A stretch of DNA of 64,000 nt, taken from the NCBI GenBank assembly GCA_905221605.1, contig CAJNDS010002623.1, positions 62,001-126,000 of the forward strand, given 5' to 3'. Below, in pieces: positions 9,886 to 21,400 of the stretch. The first letter of the stretch is position 1; each line of letters opens with the position of its first letter. The DNA comes from Symbiodinium natans (Eukaryota > Sar > Dinophyceae > Suessiales > Symbiodiniaceae). The notes below the pieces were generated by a model, which ran no database searches, was not told the origin of the DNA, and worked only from the letters and a program-made list of their open reading frames with translations. A program made the position numbers and the translations under genes.

Positions 9886-11149
9886 ACCAGTCCTAAACCC
9901 TAACCCTGAACCCTAAACCCTAATTAAACCCTAAACCCTCACCCTGAACCCTAAACCCCACATATAGTCTACAGGCCTAAGGACTGAAAAACCTTCGGTA
10001 GGGTTCGGTGTTTGCCTCCTGGTGCTACAGAGCGAACATCTCTGAAATGCCTCCCCTAAACCCAAAACCTACAACCCAAAACCCTAAACCCTGAACCCTA
10101 AACCCTAACCCTGAACCCTGAACGCTAAACCCTGAACGCTAAACCCTGAACCCTAACCCTGAACCCTGTGGACGGGCCTCTAAGATGCGATCCACCACAT
10201 GAACGCTAGATGTCAGCGCTGGTGCCTGTCCGAGTACTTCAAACTTTCCGGTGTTGAAGTTTTCAGGTTCAGGGCTTGAGATTTAACCCTAAAACCCTAA
10301 GACTCGATGGCCCAACAATCCTACAACCCGAAAACCCTGAAATCCAAAACCCTGAGCTCTAAACCCTAAACCCTAAACCCTAAACCCCCTCCAACCCAAG
10401 ACCTAAATCGCTAGATTCCAAACCCCTACGTGAAGCCCCCTCTTGCTGCCGTTCTGAAATGCCCCCCTTTGCGGTACCAAAGCGGCCATTCATAGACCCA
10501 AAACGGACTACAGGGAACCCCACGAAGCTGGGTTTAGGGTTTAGGGTTTAGGGTTTAGGGTTTAGGGTTTAGGGATTAGGGTTTAGGGTTTAGGGTTTAG
10601 GGTTGGAGTGCAAGTGACTAGCTGCTCTCAAGAGCTGCACGGAGGAGCATAAGTCCATTCACGCAAGCGGTCTGCCGGCTCTTCACAGCAGTCTAAGGGA
10701 GGCACGGCAGCACCGACGGACCCACAACTGCCTAAGGACTCAGGGTTTAGGGTTTAGGGTTTAGGGCTAGAGAATTTGGGGTGTAGGGTTTAGGGTTTGG
10801 GGTTAAATCAAGCAGATCACGAAGTGCGCCATGATGAGGTTTTCCCGGAATCCCTTTCGTGTCAACGAAAGAGCTTTTGACGTGGTGCTGCTGCACCGGC
10901 AGATGAAGACGGCTCCCCTGCCGCCTTTGCTGCTGCGCTAGGAGATGAAGACGGTGCTGCCGCGATGGGAGATGAAGACGGCTCCCCTGCCGCCTTTGGC
11001 GCTGCTGCACTGGGACTGGCAGCTGAGCCTCAGGGGTCTATCTAAGTCCAGCAAAGGTTCACAGGTTGCTAAGTTTTGAGGACAGGGAAACATGAACGCA
11101 AACTCTGCATGAACTTCGCCAAAGCAACCAGCACCTTTTAAGTTCTCGC

Positions 11150-11162
11150 CTCCCCCCCCCCC

Positions 11163-11217
<55 letters not shown>
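11150..11217. repeat. Long C tract (about 65 nt)
   Basis: Nearly pure run of C with one A at about 11163. It creates artefactual polyglycine frames on the minus strand. Runs like this can form G-quadruplex or i-motif structures. Confidence 0.95.
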
Positions 11218-11218
<1 letters not shown>

Positions 11219-11395
11219 AACCCACCGGGCCTGCAAAGAACAAAAAGCTTTAGGCTTAGGGTTGAGGTTTTAGGGTTTAGGTTGAACAAGCCGTACACAG
11301 AAAGAAAACAGAAACTAAGCAGTAATAATGGGTACAAAATTCAAGGGAAGAAGGGCCCGCAGGTCCTAAAGAGCAGTGTGGAAGCATCAGATCTG

Positions 11396-11521
11396 AGGGT
11401 TTAGGGTTTAGGGTTTAGGGTTTAGGGTTTAGGGTTTAGGGTTTAGGGTTTAGGGTTTAGGGTTTAGGGTTTAGGGTTTAGGGTTTAGGGTTTAGGGTTT
11501 AGGGTTTAGGGTTTAGGGTTT
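11396..11521. repeat. Perfect TTTAGGG array, about 18 units
   Basis: The longest uninterrupted canonical array in the window, with essentially no variants, so it is recent or recently homogenised. It is flanked by unique sequence on both sides. Confidence 0.97.
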
Positions 11522-12249
11522 GAACTGGACACGCCCCTTGCGGCAATGGCCTGCATGTCGCCGACGCCCCAGCCTGACTTTGGGGACCGTAAACCCTAAA
11601 CGCGGAACCCTGAACCCCCTAAGCCCTAAACTCTAAACCCTAAACTTAGGCCACAAACCCTAAATGCCTGAACCCTAAACACCGCCCTTCTAAGCCTTCA
11701 TCAGGGGGCCCAACAAATCTGGGCCCGGGGCCCAACAGATAGAAGCCATCAGCATGGGCTTGGGGGTTAGGCTACTTTGTCCAAGTCCGAAGTCTGATGA
11801 ATGTCCTTGATGGTACTATTCATAACCTAACCCTGAATAAACCTAAACCTTAACACCTAACCCTAACCCTAAGCCGCAAGCGAAACCTTCCTGTGCTCTG
11901 GTGGACCCGGAGATTTTGAGGGGCGAACTCTCTGAAACTTATGCCCCAGGACGCTCAGACGCTTCAGATATCCCCCTCCTCAACATCCGGAACTTGTGGC
12001 AGCCGTTCCGCAACTTTCTCACAACCGGAACGGTATGGCAAACCAATGAACCTGTTAAACCGTGACCCGACTGACACCTTTCAAGCCGATGAGCCATAAT
12101 ATTTCAAGAATATAACTCTAAACCCTGAACCCTGAACCCTAAACCCTATTCTAGTAGTCTGGTTGTATCGGAAACTTCTGGGTGAAGATCGTTCAGATGC
12201 CCTGAAGCCACAAAGAACTGATCTTGCGGGCTGCAATGGGCCGGAGGAC

Positions 12250-12375
12250 TTACAGGGTGGGGCCCCCTTACTATACTAACTGTAGTTAAGGGACTTATAA
12301 CCTAACTTAGGGTCCTTATAACCCAATTTAGGGCCCTTATAACTCTACTTATAACTAGGGGGCCCCACCCTGTAG
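12250..12375. mobile_element. Family F foldback element
   Basis: The ends TTACAGGGTGGGGCCCCC and GGGGCCCCACCCTGTAG are inverted repeats. The interior has TATACTAACTGTAGTTAAGG and GGGTCCTTATAACCC. The CAGGGTGG arm variant is shared with the copy at 16795-16920, which marks a subfamily. Confidence 0.88.
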
Positions 12376-12429
12376 GGTTCCTAGACCCAAGAAGTGGGGG
12401 GTTTGGGGTTTAGGGCTTCGGGTTTAGGG

Positions 12430-12542
12430 CTAGACCCGAGAGTAACCTGGGAATAACAAGGGAACCCTGTCTAGCTTAAAGGGGCGTATAAGGGAACCTG
12501 GACCCTGAAAAAAAGGGAATAAGGGCCCACCCAGGGTCCCAG
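12430..12542. mobile_element. Family B element
   Basis: The left end is CTAGACCCGAGAGTAACC and the right end CACCCAGGGTCCCAG, with the internal signature AAGGGGCGTATAAGGGAACC and AAAAAAAGGGAATAAGGG. No clear target duplication is visible. Confidence 0.85.
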
Positions 12543-13893
12543 GTTCTTTTGGTTTCGAGGTTCAGTATGGGGTGTTTGGAGCTTGGAAAGCCAATGTCTG
12601 GGACGCCACGCCACTCTGTTGCTCTGCCAAAGCCTGGCTTTCTGGCAGATTGCAAGGCTCTAATTCGGCGGTCCCATGATAGTGGGGGGCGCAGTGTAGA
12701 AAGCGAGTAGTGGTTGGTGACGTGATAACCCCCATAAACAAGAACAGAGGGTAGAACCCTTGTCGCTCCACAAGAAGATCGTGTCAACAATATGATGTTC
12801 CAGCGGAAAAAATATGGAGGATTAGGTCGTGCGGCCGGGCACACGTGGCTCTCGCCTATGAGCACGCTTGACGATGGGATTCGGACCGTTGTTGTCATAG
12901 TGGAACCCGGGTGTCGACTTTGCCCGAAGTGACAAATCAGATCGCCTTCCTGCTTCGGTTTTTGAGGCTTGCATCGCAGCGTGTCAGGAGAACGTGAAGC
13001 CGTAAATTAGCCCTTAACCCTGAACCCCAAACCCTAAACGCCAAACCCTAAACCCTGAACCCTACACCCTGTGAATGCTTCTGGTTCTCCTGAGTCGAAC
13101 CCTAACGCACCGTGGGGTCGTGCCTCCAGCGAGTCGAGAAGGTAGCTTTTCGCCTCCTGGCTGACTTCCGCAACTTGGAGTAGCCACATTATACTAAGGG
13201 CACCTTGGGATGTTCCCTCTTATACTAACAGCCCTTAATAGGGATTGTAGTGCTCCCTATTATAGTCCCTATTAAGGAGGGGAACATCCTAAGGGGACCT
13301 TTTTTGGGTGGGATAATTTTTCAGGGAATCTTGAACAGGTACAAGGGAAAAAGGTTACCACTGGGCGACCACGGGGCAAGGAGTCAACTAAAGCCTGACA
13401 CCTTTGCCGTTGGGTTCAGGGTTTAGGGTTTAGGGGTTTAGGGGTTTAGGGGTTTAGGGTTTAGGGTTGCCCGACCCACTTAGAGTTGACCTGTGCCCCC
13501 AGCAACTCACATCGTGCTTGGTTGAATGCACGGGGACAACTGGCTTGTGAGATGTGCCGGAGGTGCATATGCATGTGCACGCGCGCGTGAGCAGTAATAG
13601 AAACAAACGACCAGAAAATGTTACAACATCATAATCCACCACGTAGAATTAGAATTGCCCAGCATTTTGGGAGCCCAGCCCGCCTTTGCAGGACGCCTAC
13701 TTGCGTCTCCTGCTTCAACATACCGTGATCCATGGGGCCCTACGTGAATCTGACGCTGCTTGAGTCTTGTAACCTCATTCGTGGTGCACGCTGAAGCAAA
13801 CACTCGAAGCAGTCTTAACAACACTCCCACACCCTGTCGTACTGAAACCTCCGCCCGAAACCCTAAACCCAGAACCCGGAATCTTATAAACTC
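12543..13893. other. Mostly unique sequence with two open minus frames, no gene called
   Basis: Between 12560 and 12900 two overlapping minus-strand frames stay open for 70-140 codons without repeat support, so a decayed coding exon is possible. I recognise no domain. From 12900 to 13890 there are short telomere-type blocks (13015-13070, 13415-13470), a family G element at 13207-13290 and a remnant of a family A-like arm at 13296-13375. Confidence 0.4.
13207..13290. mobile_element. Family G TIR element with 10-bp target duplication
   Basis: The ends GGGATGTTCCC and GGGGAACATCCT are inverted, and the inner arms (CTAACAGCCCTTAATAGGGA, CCCTATTAAGG) pair as well. The flanks AAGGGCACCT (13196-13205) and AAGGGGACCT (13291-13300) match at 9 of 10 positions. 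This duplication length differs from the 4 bp of families A to E. Confidence 0.82.
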
Positions 13894-14040
13894 TCAAGGT
13901 AGTTGCATGGTCCCTTGTCATGGGCCCATAGTTAGGGAACCCATGTATAAAACCCGTATCTCCCCTACAAATCCCGAAAACAAAAACAAGGGCCCATGCT
14001 TCAGAATTCAAAAAGAAGACACAGGACCATACTAAGGGAT
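13894..14040. mobile_element. Family H inverted-repeat element (diverged)
   Basis: It starts AAGGTAGTTGCATGGTCCC and ends CAGGACCATACTAAGGGA. The centre AAGGGCCCATGCTTCAGAA is shared with the copies at 27367-27525 and 46002-46110. Confidence 0.7.
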
Positions 14041-14547
14041 CGAGAAACCTCTAGTAGAAAAAAACCCAATCTCCTGTACCTTAGCCTAAGCCCACTTGGG
14101 GGAGGGGGGGGGGAAGGGGGTTCACAATTTCGTTGGCGGTTGTTGTTTTGTGAAGGGACTTTTTTGCTCATCGGGAAATTCCTATGTTCTAAGCCCTGAA
14201 GCAGTATACCTTAACTGTCTGGATTGGTGTCCTCTGGCTGCGCCAATTTCAGCAGGGTCCAGCCAACGTACTGGGCCTGCCGCTATGTGCCTAAGTCCTA
14301 ACAACCCCATCTGGGCTGGAGCGAGGGAGGATGTGGGGACAGGCTTTCAGATCTGTGTACATGTGGGCTTTCTGGCTTGATGGTCCTTGCCTTGTTGCTC
14401 TGCTTCTTGTTGAACCCTGAACACTAAACCCTAAACCCTAAACCCTAAACCCTAAACCCTAAACCCTAAACCCTAAACCCTTAAACCCTGAACCCAAAGG
14501 CTCCCTTATGCCCGCCATGGTCTCCTGGAGACCTAACTATTCCGAGG

Positions 14548-14804
14548 GTAGTTCTATGGGCCCGTTGTCTGGTCCCTAACCTCCTTGCAAGGGTTCTGAT
14601 GTAGGGGCCCTTACTTTGTATAGGCTTAGTTGTCCAGTACCTAGGGGTTTTAAAGGTTAACCTTTGGGGTTATAAAGGAGATTATATTAACCCAAAAAGG
14701 TTAAAGGTTACCTACTCTACTACTAAGTAGGGAACATAAGGGGTGTATAAGGGGCCCCCGCTTAGGGGCCCATACTAAGGGACCATGTAGCTACCCTAAG
14801 GCCC
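14548..14804. mobile_element. Family H element interrupted by a nested family C element
   Basis: The outer arms are GGTAGTTCTATGGGCCC and AAGGGACCATGTAGCTACCC. A complete family C element (14625-14727) sits inside. It is flanked by TAGG on both sides, so the outer element was already present when family C inserted. Confidence 0.75.
14625..14727. mobile_element. Family C element with TAGG target duplication
   Basis: A 103-bp element, CTTAGTTGTCCAGTACC to CCTACTCTACTACTAAG, with perfect 4-bp duplication TAGG (14621-14624 and 14728-14731). The interior has AAAGGTTAACCTTTGGGG and CAAAAAGGTTAAAGG. Confidence 0.9.
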
Positions 14805-15204
14805 TAAGGACTACAATCGAACTAGGACACGATGATGATCCTATTGAGCCAGGAGGGCAGTCCCTCATGGCACTCTACCTTGGACCCCTAAGGTTGTACC
14901 CTTGGGTTTGGGGGGACTCTTCTCTAAGATCCGCTGAGGGAGTAGAGGAACCATGTTCGGAGTATATCAAGGGAAGCTCTTAGGGGTCCGAGTATGACTC
15001 CCTTCTTGAGTCTGGGGGTCTGGCCTTAGGGTTTAGGGTTCAGGGCTCAGGGTTCAGGGTTTAGGGTTTAGGGGCAAGGTCCAGGGATTAATTAGCGGAT
15101 AAAGTTTCGGACGTTTTTTGAGTTTAGGGTATATCCTACACCCTAAACAACCCATGTGTTCTTGCTGAGGCCTGCGGGCTATGGGTGAATCTTGCATCTT
15201 GGAA

Positions 15205-15278
15205 TCCCCAACATTGACATGGGGGTTTACGAAAATAAAGGGACCCCAATATAGTCGGACCCCCTTATAATGAGGACC
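15205..15278. mobile_element. Family K element truncated by a telomere array
   Basis: The left arm ATGGGGGTTTACGAAAATAA matches family K. After CCCTTATAATGAGGA the element is replaced by CCCTAAA repeats, with the join at CCCT. Confidence 0.65.
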
Positions 15279-15561
15279 CTAAACCCTAAACCCTAAACCC
15301 TAAACCCTAAACCCTAAACCCTAAATCTTGGTCGATCCGTGCTCGCTGCTGCGGGTGTTTGAACACGTGGTGTTGCAAGCACACTAAGCAACCCTAGATA
15401 GACCCTACACCCCGAAACCTGAACCTTGAATCCCTATACACCCTAAACCCTAAACCCTAAACCCTAAACCCTAAACCCTAAACCCTAAACCCTAAACCCT
15501 AAACCCTAAACCCAGATGGTAGAACAAGAGAACCTGGGTGAGGGACGCAGGGTTGAGGGTT

Positions 15562-15687
15562 TTACAAGAAGGGCCCCCGGAGTTATAAGCAGAGTTATAG
15601 GGACCCTGACTTGAGTTAGAAGGATCCTAACTTAGGCTATAAGTCCCTTAGCTGTACTTAGTATAGTCAGTGGCCCCCTCCTTGCAG
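15562..15687. mobile_element. Family F foldback element (diverged)
   Basis: The arms are TTACAAGAAGGGCCCCC and GGCCCCCTCCTTGCAG. The interior GTTATAAGCAGAGTTATAGG and ACTTAGGCTATAAGTCCC follow the family F plan. Confidence 0.8.
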
Positions 15688-15824
15688 GGTTGAGGGAACT
15701 CTCAGCAGAACCGTGCCTCTTGTCCAGTCAGCGGGTTCAGACGCCCCTCCGTCTTTTTGAAGAGCGTGGCGGCCTCCTGACAATGCATGCGTTGCTGTAT
15801 GGATCTGCAATCTCAGGGTTGTGA

Positions 15825-15998
15825 CATGGGCTTAGTATGGGCCTCAAAGGGGGTCCCCGTATATACCCCTAAAGACCCCATGCTGCACCGCAATATACCC
15901 CTTCTACATCCCAAAGAATTCAAGGGCCTATACATCAGAAACCATTAAAGAGGGTAAGGAGCCATTTTAAGGGCCCATGAAACTACCCCTAGATGCAA
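15825..15998. mobile_element. Family H element (diverged)
   Basis: The order of blocks matches family H: TATGGGCCTC, CCCCGTATATACCCC, AATTCAAGGGCC, CATCAGAAACC and GGGCCCATGAAACTACCCC. The left terminus is lost. Confidence 0.6.
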
Positions 15999-16794
15999 GG
16001 GACAGCAAGCCATGAACCCGGAGCAGTCGGGCTAGAGTCTAGAGAGCCTTGAAGGTAGCCACCCTAAGCCCAACAACCTGCTTGACCTCCCGCAGCACTG
16101 CACCCGATACCGCCGAGCCGAGCTAGAGGCATATTCGTTCAGCATGTGTATTTTTGGGTAGCTTTATCTTACAATTATAGCTATGTAGGATTTAGGATCT
16201 AGCTATTTGGGGGCTATCTAGAATGGGTATTTTGGGTAGCTTCTCCTAGAGCTATGTAGGATTTAGGGTTCAAACTCTCAGATTTAGGGCTCAGGGTTGA
16301 GAAATGGGATGGGTGCTTTTGTGAAGCCATGCTCACCTGTCCTTGAAGCACTTCAAGGCCTTCCTGTACAACCTCGGGGCGGGTCTGGTGCAGCTTAGGG
16401 TTTAGGGTCTAGGGAGATCCAAGGCTCCGGAAGGGGGGGGGGGGGGGGGTAAGGGTTAGGGTGCTTGGGGTGCCAGAATGCTTTCCTAAACATCTGAGAT
16501 TCCCAAACTTTTAAACCTTAAACCTGAAACATCGGCTGAGCTGAACTTCCTGGCTCGTTGCAGGGCAATTTGGGAAGTAGGTACCTTGGAATGCACCCTC
16601 ATTTCGGTTTAAGGTTTGGGGCTTCGGGCTTTAGGGTTGTAGAAAGGAGACAGAAGGTACCCCCCAAGTTTAAGCTGAAGCAACTCCCAGCCTTCCATCC
16701 TATTGAGGCTTCACAAGCTCCAATCCTTGTGATGTCGGTGTTCCCCCCCAGAGCATCAATTCCCAAACCCCACCGCAACGAGACCCAAGTGAAC

Positions 16795-16920
16795 CTACAG
16801 GGTGGGGCCCCCTAGTTATAAGTAGAGTTATAAGGGCCCTAAATTGGGTTATAAGGACCCTAAGTTAGGTTATAAGTCCCTTAACTACAGTTAGTATAGT
16901 AAGGGGGCACCACCCTGTAG
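16795..16920. mobile_element. Family F foldback element, intact
   Basis: The ends CTACAGGGTGGGGCCCCC and GGGGGCACCACCCTGTAG are inverted repeats with one mismatch. The interior is nearly a complete palindrome (GTTATAAGTAGAGTTATAAG and AACTACAGTTAGTATAGT). A family B remnant (AAAAGGGGATTATAAGGGC) follows at 16925-16990. Confidence 0.9.
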
Positions 16921-17275
16921 GGTAAGCAAGGTGCCCCTTTCTTGATGGAAAAGGGGATTATAAGGGCACCTGAACCCTGAAGGGACTCCTAGGTAATACC
17001 CCCAAGGAGCTCCATCCGAGACAAAACCTGGGTCAGGGCTTAGGGTGTAGAATAAGGGTTTAGGGTGTAGGGTTTAGGAATAAGGTTTTGGGATTTGGGT
17101 CTAGGGTTTAGGAACAAGGTTTAGGAATAGGGGTTAGGGGGGATGCGGCTTATTAGGGATTAGGGCGAAGCCCCCACGTTCGCGGTGAAATTATGAACCC
17201 TACGACACCCTAAACCCTTGCTAGAAAAGCAAGTGACCTACTGCCACTGAGGCAAGTAGGTACCTTACATCCCTG

Positions 17276-17402
17276 TCTATATATATATATATACATATAC
17301 ATAGACATATACATATACATATACACATACATATACACACACACATATATATATATATACATGCATATAAATAACACATATATATATATATACATATGTA
17401 TT
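17276..17402. repeat. TA/CA microsatellite
   Basis: Mixed (TA)n, (CATA)n and (CA)n tract that keeps cysteine/tyrosine/isoleucine-rich frames open on the minus strand. These are not genes. Confidence 0.95.
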
Positions 17403-17746
17403 TCTCTAGGGTACCCAATTCTTTCATTCTTTACTAAGAACCCGTAGGTCGAAGAAAACCGCTGGTCCGGACTCTGAAACTGGACTTGAGGCCACAAACC
17501 CATCAACTAAGACGAGTCCCGGCATTGAGAAGTCTCGGGCTGACCAAACAAACCCCAACCCTAAGGGCTTAGGGCTTCGAGCTTAGGGCTTAGGGTCTAG
17601 GGTCTAGGGTTTGAGCCCTGATGTTTGGGGTGTGGGGCTCAGAATCGGGCGCGATGGCTTCTGCTGATGTGGCTGGCGCCGACGAGGAGTCGGCTAGGCA
17701 AGGCCAGTGGGGGAACTTGGCTTTGTGGGAACCCTGAACCTTACCC

Positions 17747-17851
17747 TAAGGGTCCACGTACCAAAATAGGAATACTTGGGCCTTAAAGTGCTTCCTATTT
17801 AGGGACTTTGGGGCCCAAGTATATACTAATAAGGTGCATGGACCCTGAACC
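17747..17851. mobile_element. Family I element, complete
   Basis: The ends CCTAAGGGTCCACGTACC and GGTGCATGGACCCT are inverted, with the centre GCTTCCTATTTAGGGACTTT. It is the best-preserved family I copy. Confidence 0.8.
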
Positions 17852-18315
17852 CCAAACCCTAGGGGTTCAGGGCTTAGAGTGTAGGCTTTAGGGTAGAGCT
17901 CTGGCGACAGAGCGCCCAACGCGGACATACCTAAACAAGCTGCTACACCCCAAAGTGCCCCAGTGCGCCTTCCGGACTTCTGAGGTAAGGACTTCGGGTT
18001 TAGGACACTGTCGCATCTACAGGGTTGGCTCTCAGCACTTGTCTCCCGAACCCCCCAGACTCCTACCCCTAAGCCTGGCTTTTCAAACCCCAAACACACT
18101 GAAGCCGAAACACTACACCCAGAAACAGAACGAAGAGTGACCGGGGTAAAGGAGGAGAGGCGGGAAAGCCGTTCTTCCCCTGGCCTTTCCTACGAGGCAG
18201 ACTAAAGACTCGGAGCGTAGGACTTAGAGTTTAGGGTTCAGGGTCGAGGGTGTATACATATGTGTGGGCCTGAATGCCGAGAGGCTGGTTGCACAGGCAG
18301 GCCGAAACCCTAAAG

Positions 18316-18411
18316 CTTGGTATAAGGGCACCCTTCTTTTTTGTTGGTTACTTTATAAGGGAACCCAGAGAAAGAGAAAAAAAAGGGTAAAGGGTACCAC
18401 TGGGCTACCAG
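18316..18411. mobile_element. Family A element with internal deletion
   Basis: The left end CTTGGTATAAGGGCACCC lacks the GCCCAGTAACC stretch; the right end TACCACTGGGCTACCAG is intact. The centre GTTGGTTACTTTATAAGGGA is typical of the family. Confidence 0.8.
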
Positions 18412-21400
18412 GAAAACCCTAAACCCACCTTCGGCAAGCAAACCACGACCCCATGCCGCACATCCTGAACGTCGCCCTGAAGACGTGAATCCCTGATGCT
18501 GAAGTCGGGGCTGTAGCGGCCACCATCCGCTAAGAAGCCTGGCAGGGCTTAGGGTTTAGGGTTTAGGGTTTAGGGTTTAGGGTTTAGGGTTCAGGGTTCA
18601 GGGTTTAGGGTTTAGGGTTTAGGGTTTAGGGTTTAGGGTGTAGGGTGTAGGGTGTAGGGTGTAGGGTGTAGGGTTTAGGGGTTTAGGGTTGAGGGTTTGG
18701 TGCTTAGGGTTTAGGCCCACCATACACTCCCACATTGCGTACATACCGAATTCATCTAGCCGCTCTGGTACCTGGTTAAAGGCTGGCCTTTCGCGTCCCA
18801 AGAAAGTTGTTGCTGCAGGGCTGCAGTGCATCTTTGAGTGTTGTTGTTTTGGGGCTTCGCTAAACCCTATACACCCTGCAAACCCTAGAAACCCTAAAAA
18901 GCCTGAAAACCCGAAACCCTATAAACCCCAAACCCGAAACCCTTGAGGGGCCTCAGGTACCTGGTGAGGTTTAGGAAGCCTGGGATTTACGCTACCCACG
19001 AAAAGGGCCTCGCAATTAGGGCTTAGGGTTTAGGGTTTAGGGTTTAGGGTTTAGGGTTTAGGGAATAGGGTTTAGGGTTTAGGGTTTAGGGAATTATTGT
19101 GGAGGCCCTGATATCTGCCTGGCTCAAGCGGTGGGGCAGCAACACCCTGGTCCCGGTACCCTGAACGTCAGCATGCTTTTTGGTCAACTGTGCGAAAGAG
19201 CTCAGGGCAGGTTTTGGGGTTTAGGGTTTAGGGTTTAAGGCTTAGGGTTTAAGGCTTACGGTTTAGGGTCCGGGAATCCCACACTCGACGCCTTGGGCGA
19301 AGGAGCACTCGCCGACAGAGTGCCAGATCCTTAGCGGCCGAGTCTTTGCACGAGGCACCCTTGCCTTACATCCGGGGTCTTCGTTCAAAGTACTGTAGAG
19401 GTCCTGCTCGGATTGGGGTTTGAGGATGTCAGGGGTTATGGGGCTTATAGGGTTGAAAATAGTGTTACAGGGTTTGCAGAGTGCACAGGCCTTGTCTGAT
19501 ACATGTTGGGGCACACTTTGATTCTTGATCTGCGCCAGTCTGCAGCACGCAAACCAAGTGAAGGTGAGATTGAACAAACCCTACCTGCGTGGCTTGTGCC
19601 CGTTTCTTTTGAGGAGGAATTTCGGCACCCCAAATTTGATGGGTCTTAGTCTATGTACCCCTAAACCTTGAACTCTCTCAAACAGAAACGACAATTGGGA
19701 ACCGCTACAGCTCAGGTGGTCACAGCGTGCCAAGCTAGATCCAAGCAATTCGGATGCATTCAGGTTTGGTTGAGGCGTTGCATTGACCATCATGTCACAC
19801 CTGGCTTAATCCACCCTGGTGCCCTTCTTGGTTTAAAGGGTCTTATAAGGGAACCTAACACCCCCCCCCCCCCCCCCCCAAAAAAAAAAAAAAAAGGCTA
19901 CTGTGGGTCGTAGACCCATAGCCCTAAAGCCTAACATCTTGTGATGTTCCCTTTTATACTAGTAGAATCCCGATGAATGACGGCTTGTATAAGGGGCAAC
20001 ATGCCAATCCGAAAACCTACATTAATCTTGCAGCCTTAACTGCTAGTAACAATGGCTGGCTGGGGTCTCAAGGAGATGAGGGGAAGCCCGAAACCCTAAA
20101 CCCCTAAACCCTAAACCCTAAACCCCTAAACCCTACACCCTAAACCCTAAACCCTAAACCCTAAACCCTAAATGCCGAGGGCCCAAGTTCAAGACGCCTC
20201 CCACCGAGGTCGGAGCTTCGCTCGCATCACAAGGTCCTAGGAACAACTTCTAGGGACAACTTGGGATACCGGAAGAGGTCCCAAGGCACTCCTTTGAAAC
20301 GGCCGGGGTTCAGTAGGGTTTCGGGTTTAGGGTTTAGGGTCTAATTAGTGCTTAGGGTTTAGGGAGACTGAGCCCTAAGGGTCCATGTACCTACATAGGG
20401 AGTACTTGGGTCTTAAAGCACCTCCTATGCAGGTACTCTGGGGCCCCAAGTGTAAGATCATGGCTTTGTGCCTACAAGGAGGGCCCCCCCCCCCCTACCG
20501 CACTAGCTATAGCTCCAAGAAACTGCCCGAATCGAAGGGCAGCAACATGTTCCCGGTCCCTTCCTTCTAACAAAACCCCGATTAACCTACTAACCCCGCA
20601 TGACTCCGAGTAAATCTCAATCAGCCCTAATAAGCCCCAATTTATTGCAACCCCTATGAACCTACACCCAAGCCAAACAAAAAACAATAAACCCTATATT
20701 GCCCTTATAGATGAAGAATGATCTTTGTATGTTTGCGGGGGTCTTAAGCAACTAGTAGTAATTGAGCACTATAGCTTACACCCCTATAACCTTGATCAAC
20801 CCTTCAAGGTTCTACGTCAAGGCACCGCCCGAAGACCTCTGTTCAGGTTTGGGGTCGACGAGCTTGCCCACAACCCCGGGTTTAGGGTTTAGGGTTTAGG
20901 GTTTAGGGTTTAGGGTTTAGGGTTTAGGGTTTAGGGTTCAGGTTCAGGTGGTAGTTCAAGCCCACCGCACCCATCCAAAAAGTGGGAGATCAAGGCGATC
21001 CCGCCCCCCCCCCCCCCCCCCGCCCCCCACCCCCCCAGGGACCTTACATGTTTATGGTCACTTCTCCAAAACAGGGTCCCTGTTGGGGGCCTCATTTATA
21101 AGGCAAGGCGGCCCCTCCTATATTTAGGGTACCCCAAAGCTTATAGTACTGTGATTGGTGGGTGTATGTGTGGTTCCTTAAACATCTTACTTAGTGAGTG
21201 TATATATACTTACTGGGGATATTAGCTATGGAAACCCTACACCCTAAACCCTAAACCCTACACCCTAAACCCTAAACCCTGAACCTTAAACCCTACTTCA
21301 TATACATATAAACAAAAAGCTAGGGACATTGCTTGTGGAGTTGTAAACAGGCCCACATCCCCCCCCCCCCCCCCTCCCCCCCAACCAAAAAAAACTCGAA

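Larger units (their letters stand above)
8977..12249. repeat. Gene-free region, telomere arrays and element remnants
   Basis: Telomere-type blocks lie at about 9068-9115, 9451-9520, 9892-9960, 10065-10168, 10365-10390, 10531-10605, 10740-10800 and 11396-11521, with scattered CCCTAAA at 11588-11680. A family C remnant (about 9668-9768) directly abuts a family I element (9772-9885). The only near-pure homopolymer over 60 nt is the C-run at 11150-11217. The stretch 10810-11040 has open frames from a GCTGCTG/GCCGCC-rich duplicated phrase (GATGAAGACGG at 10903, 10945, 10971) but no supportable gene. Confidence 0.7.
14805..18315. repeat. Gene-free region with arrays, elements and a dinucleotide tract
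   Basis: Arrays lie at 15025-15075, 15278-15325 and 15434-15511, with degenerate TTTAGGG at 17035-17130. Elements are listed separately (families F, H, I and K). A TA/CA-rich microsatellite lies at 17276-17402. A short tandem phrase (GGGTAGCTT...AGCTATGTAGGATTTAGG) occurs twice at 16154-16270. The stretch 18140-18310 is unique and I see nothing in it. Confidence 0.65.

Noticed and set aside
17210-17506. Cys/Tyr/Ile-rich frames
   Set aside because: They are produced by the TA/CA microsatellite.
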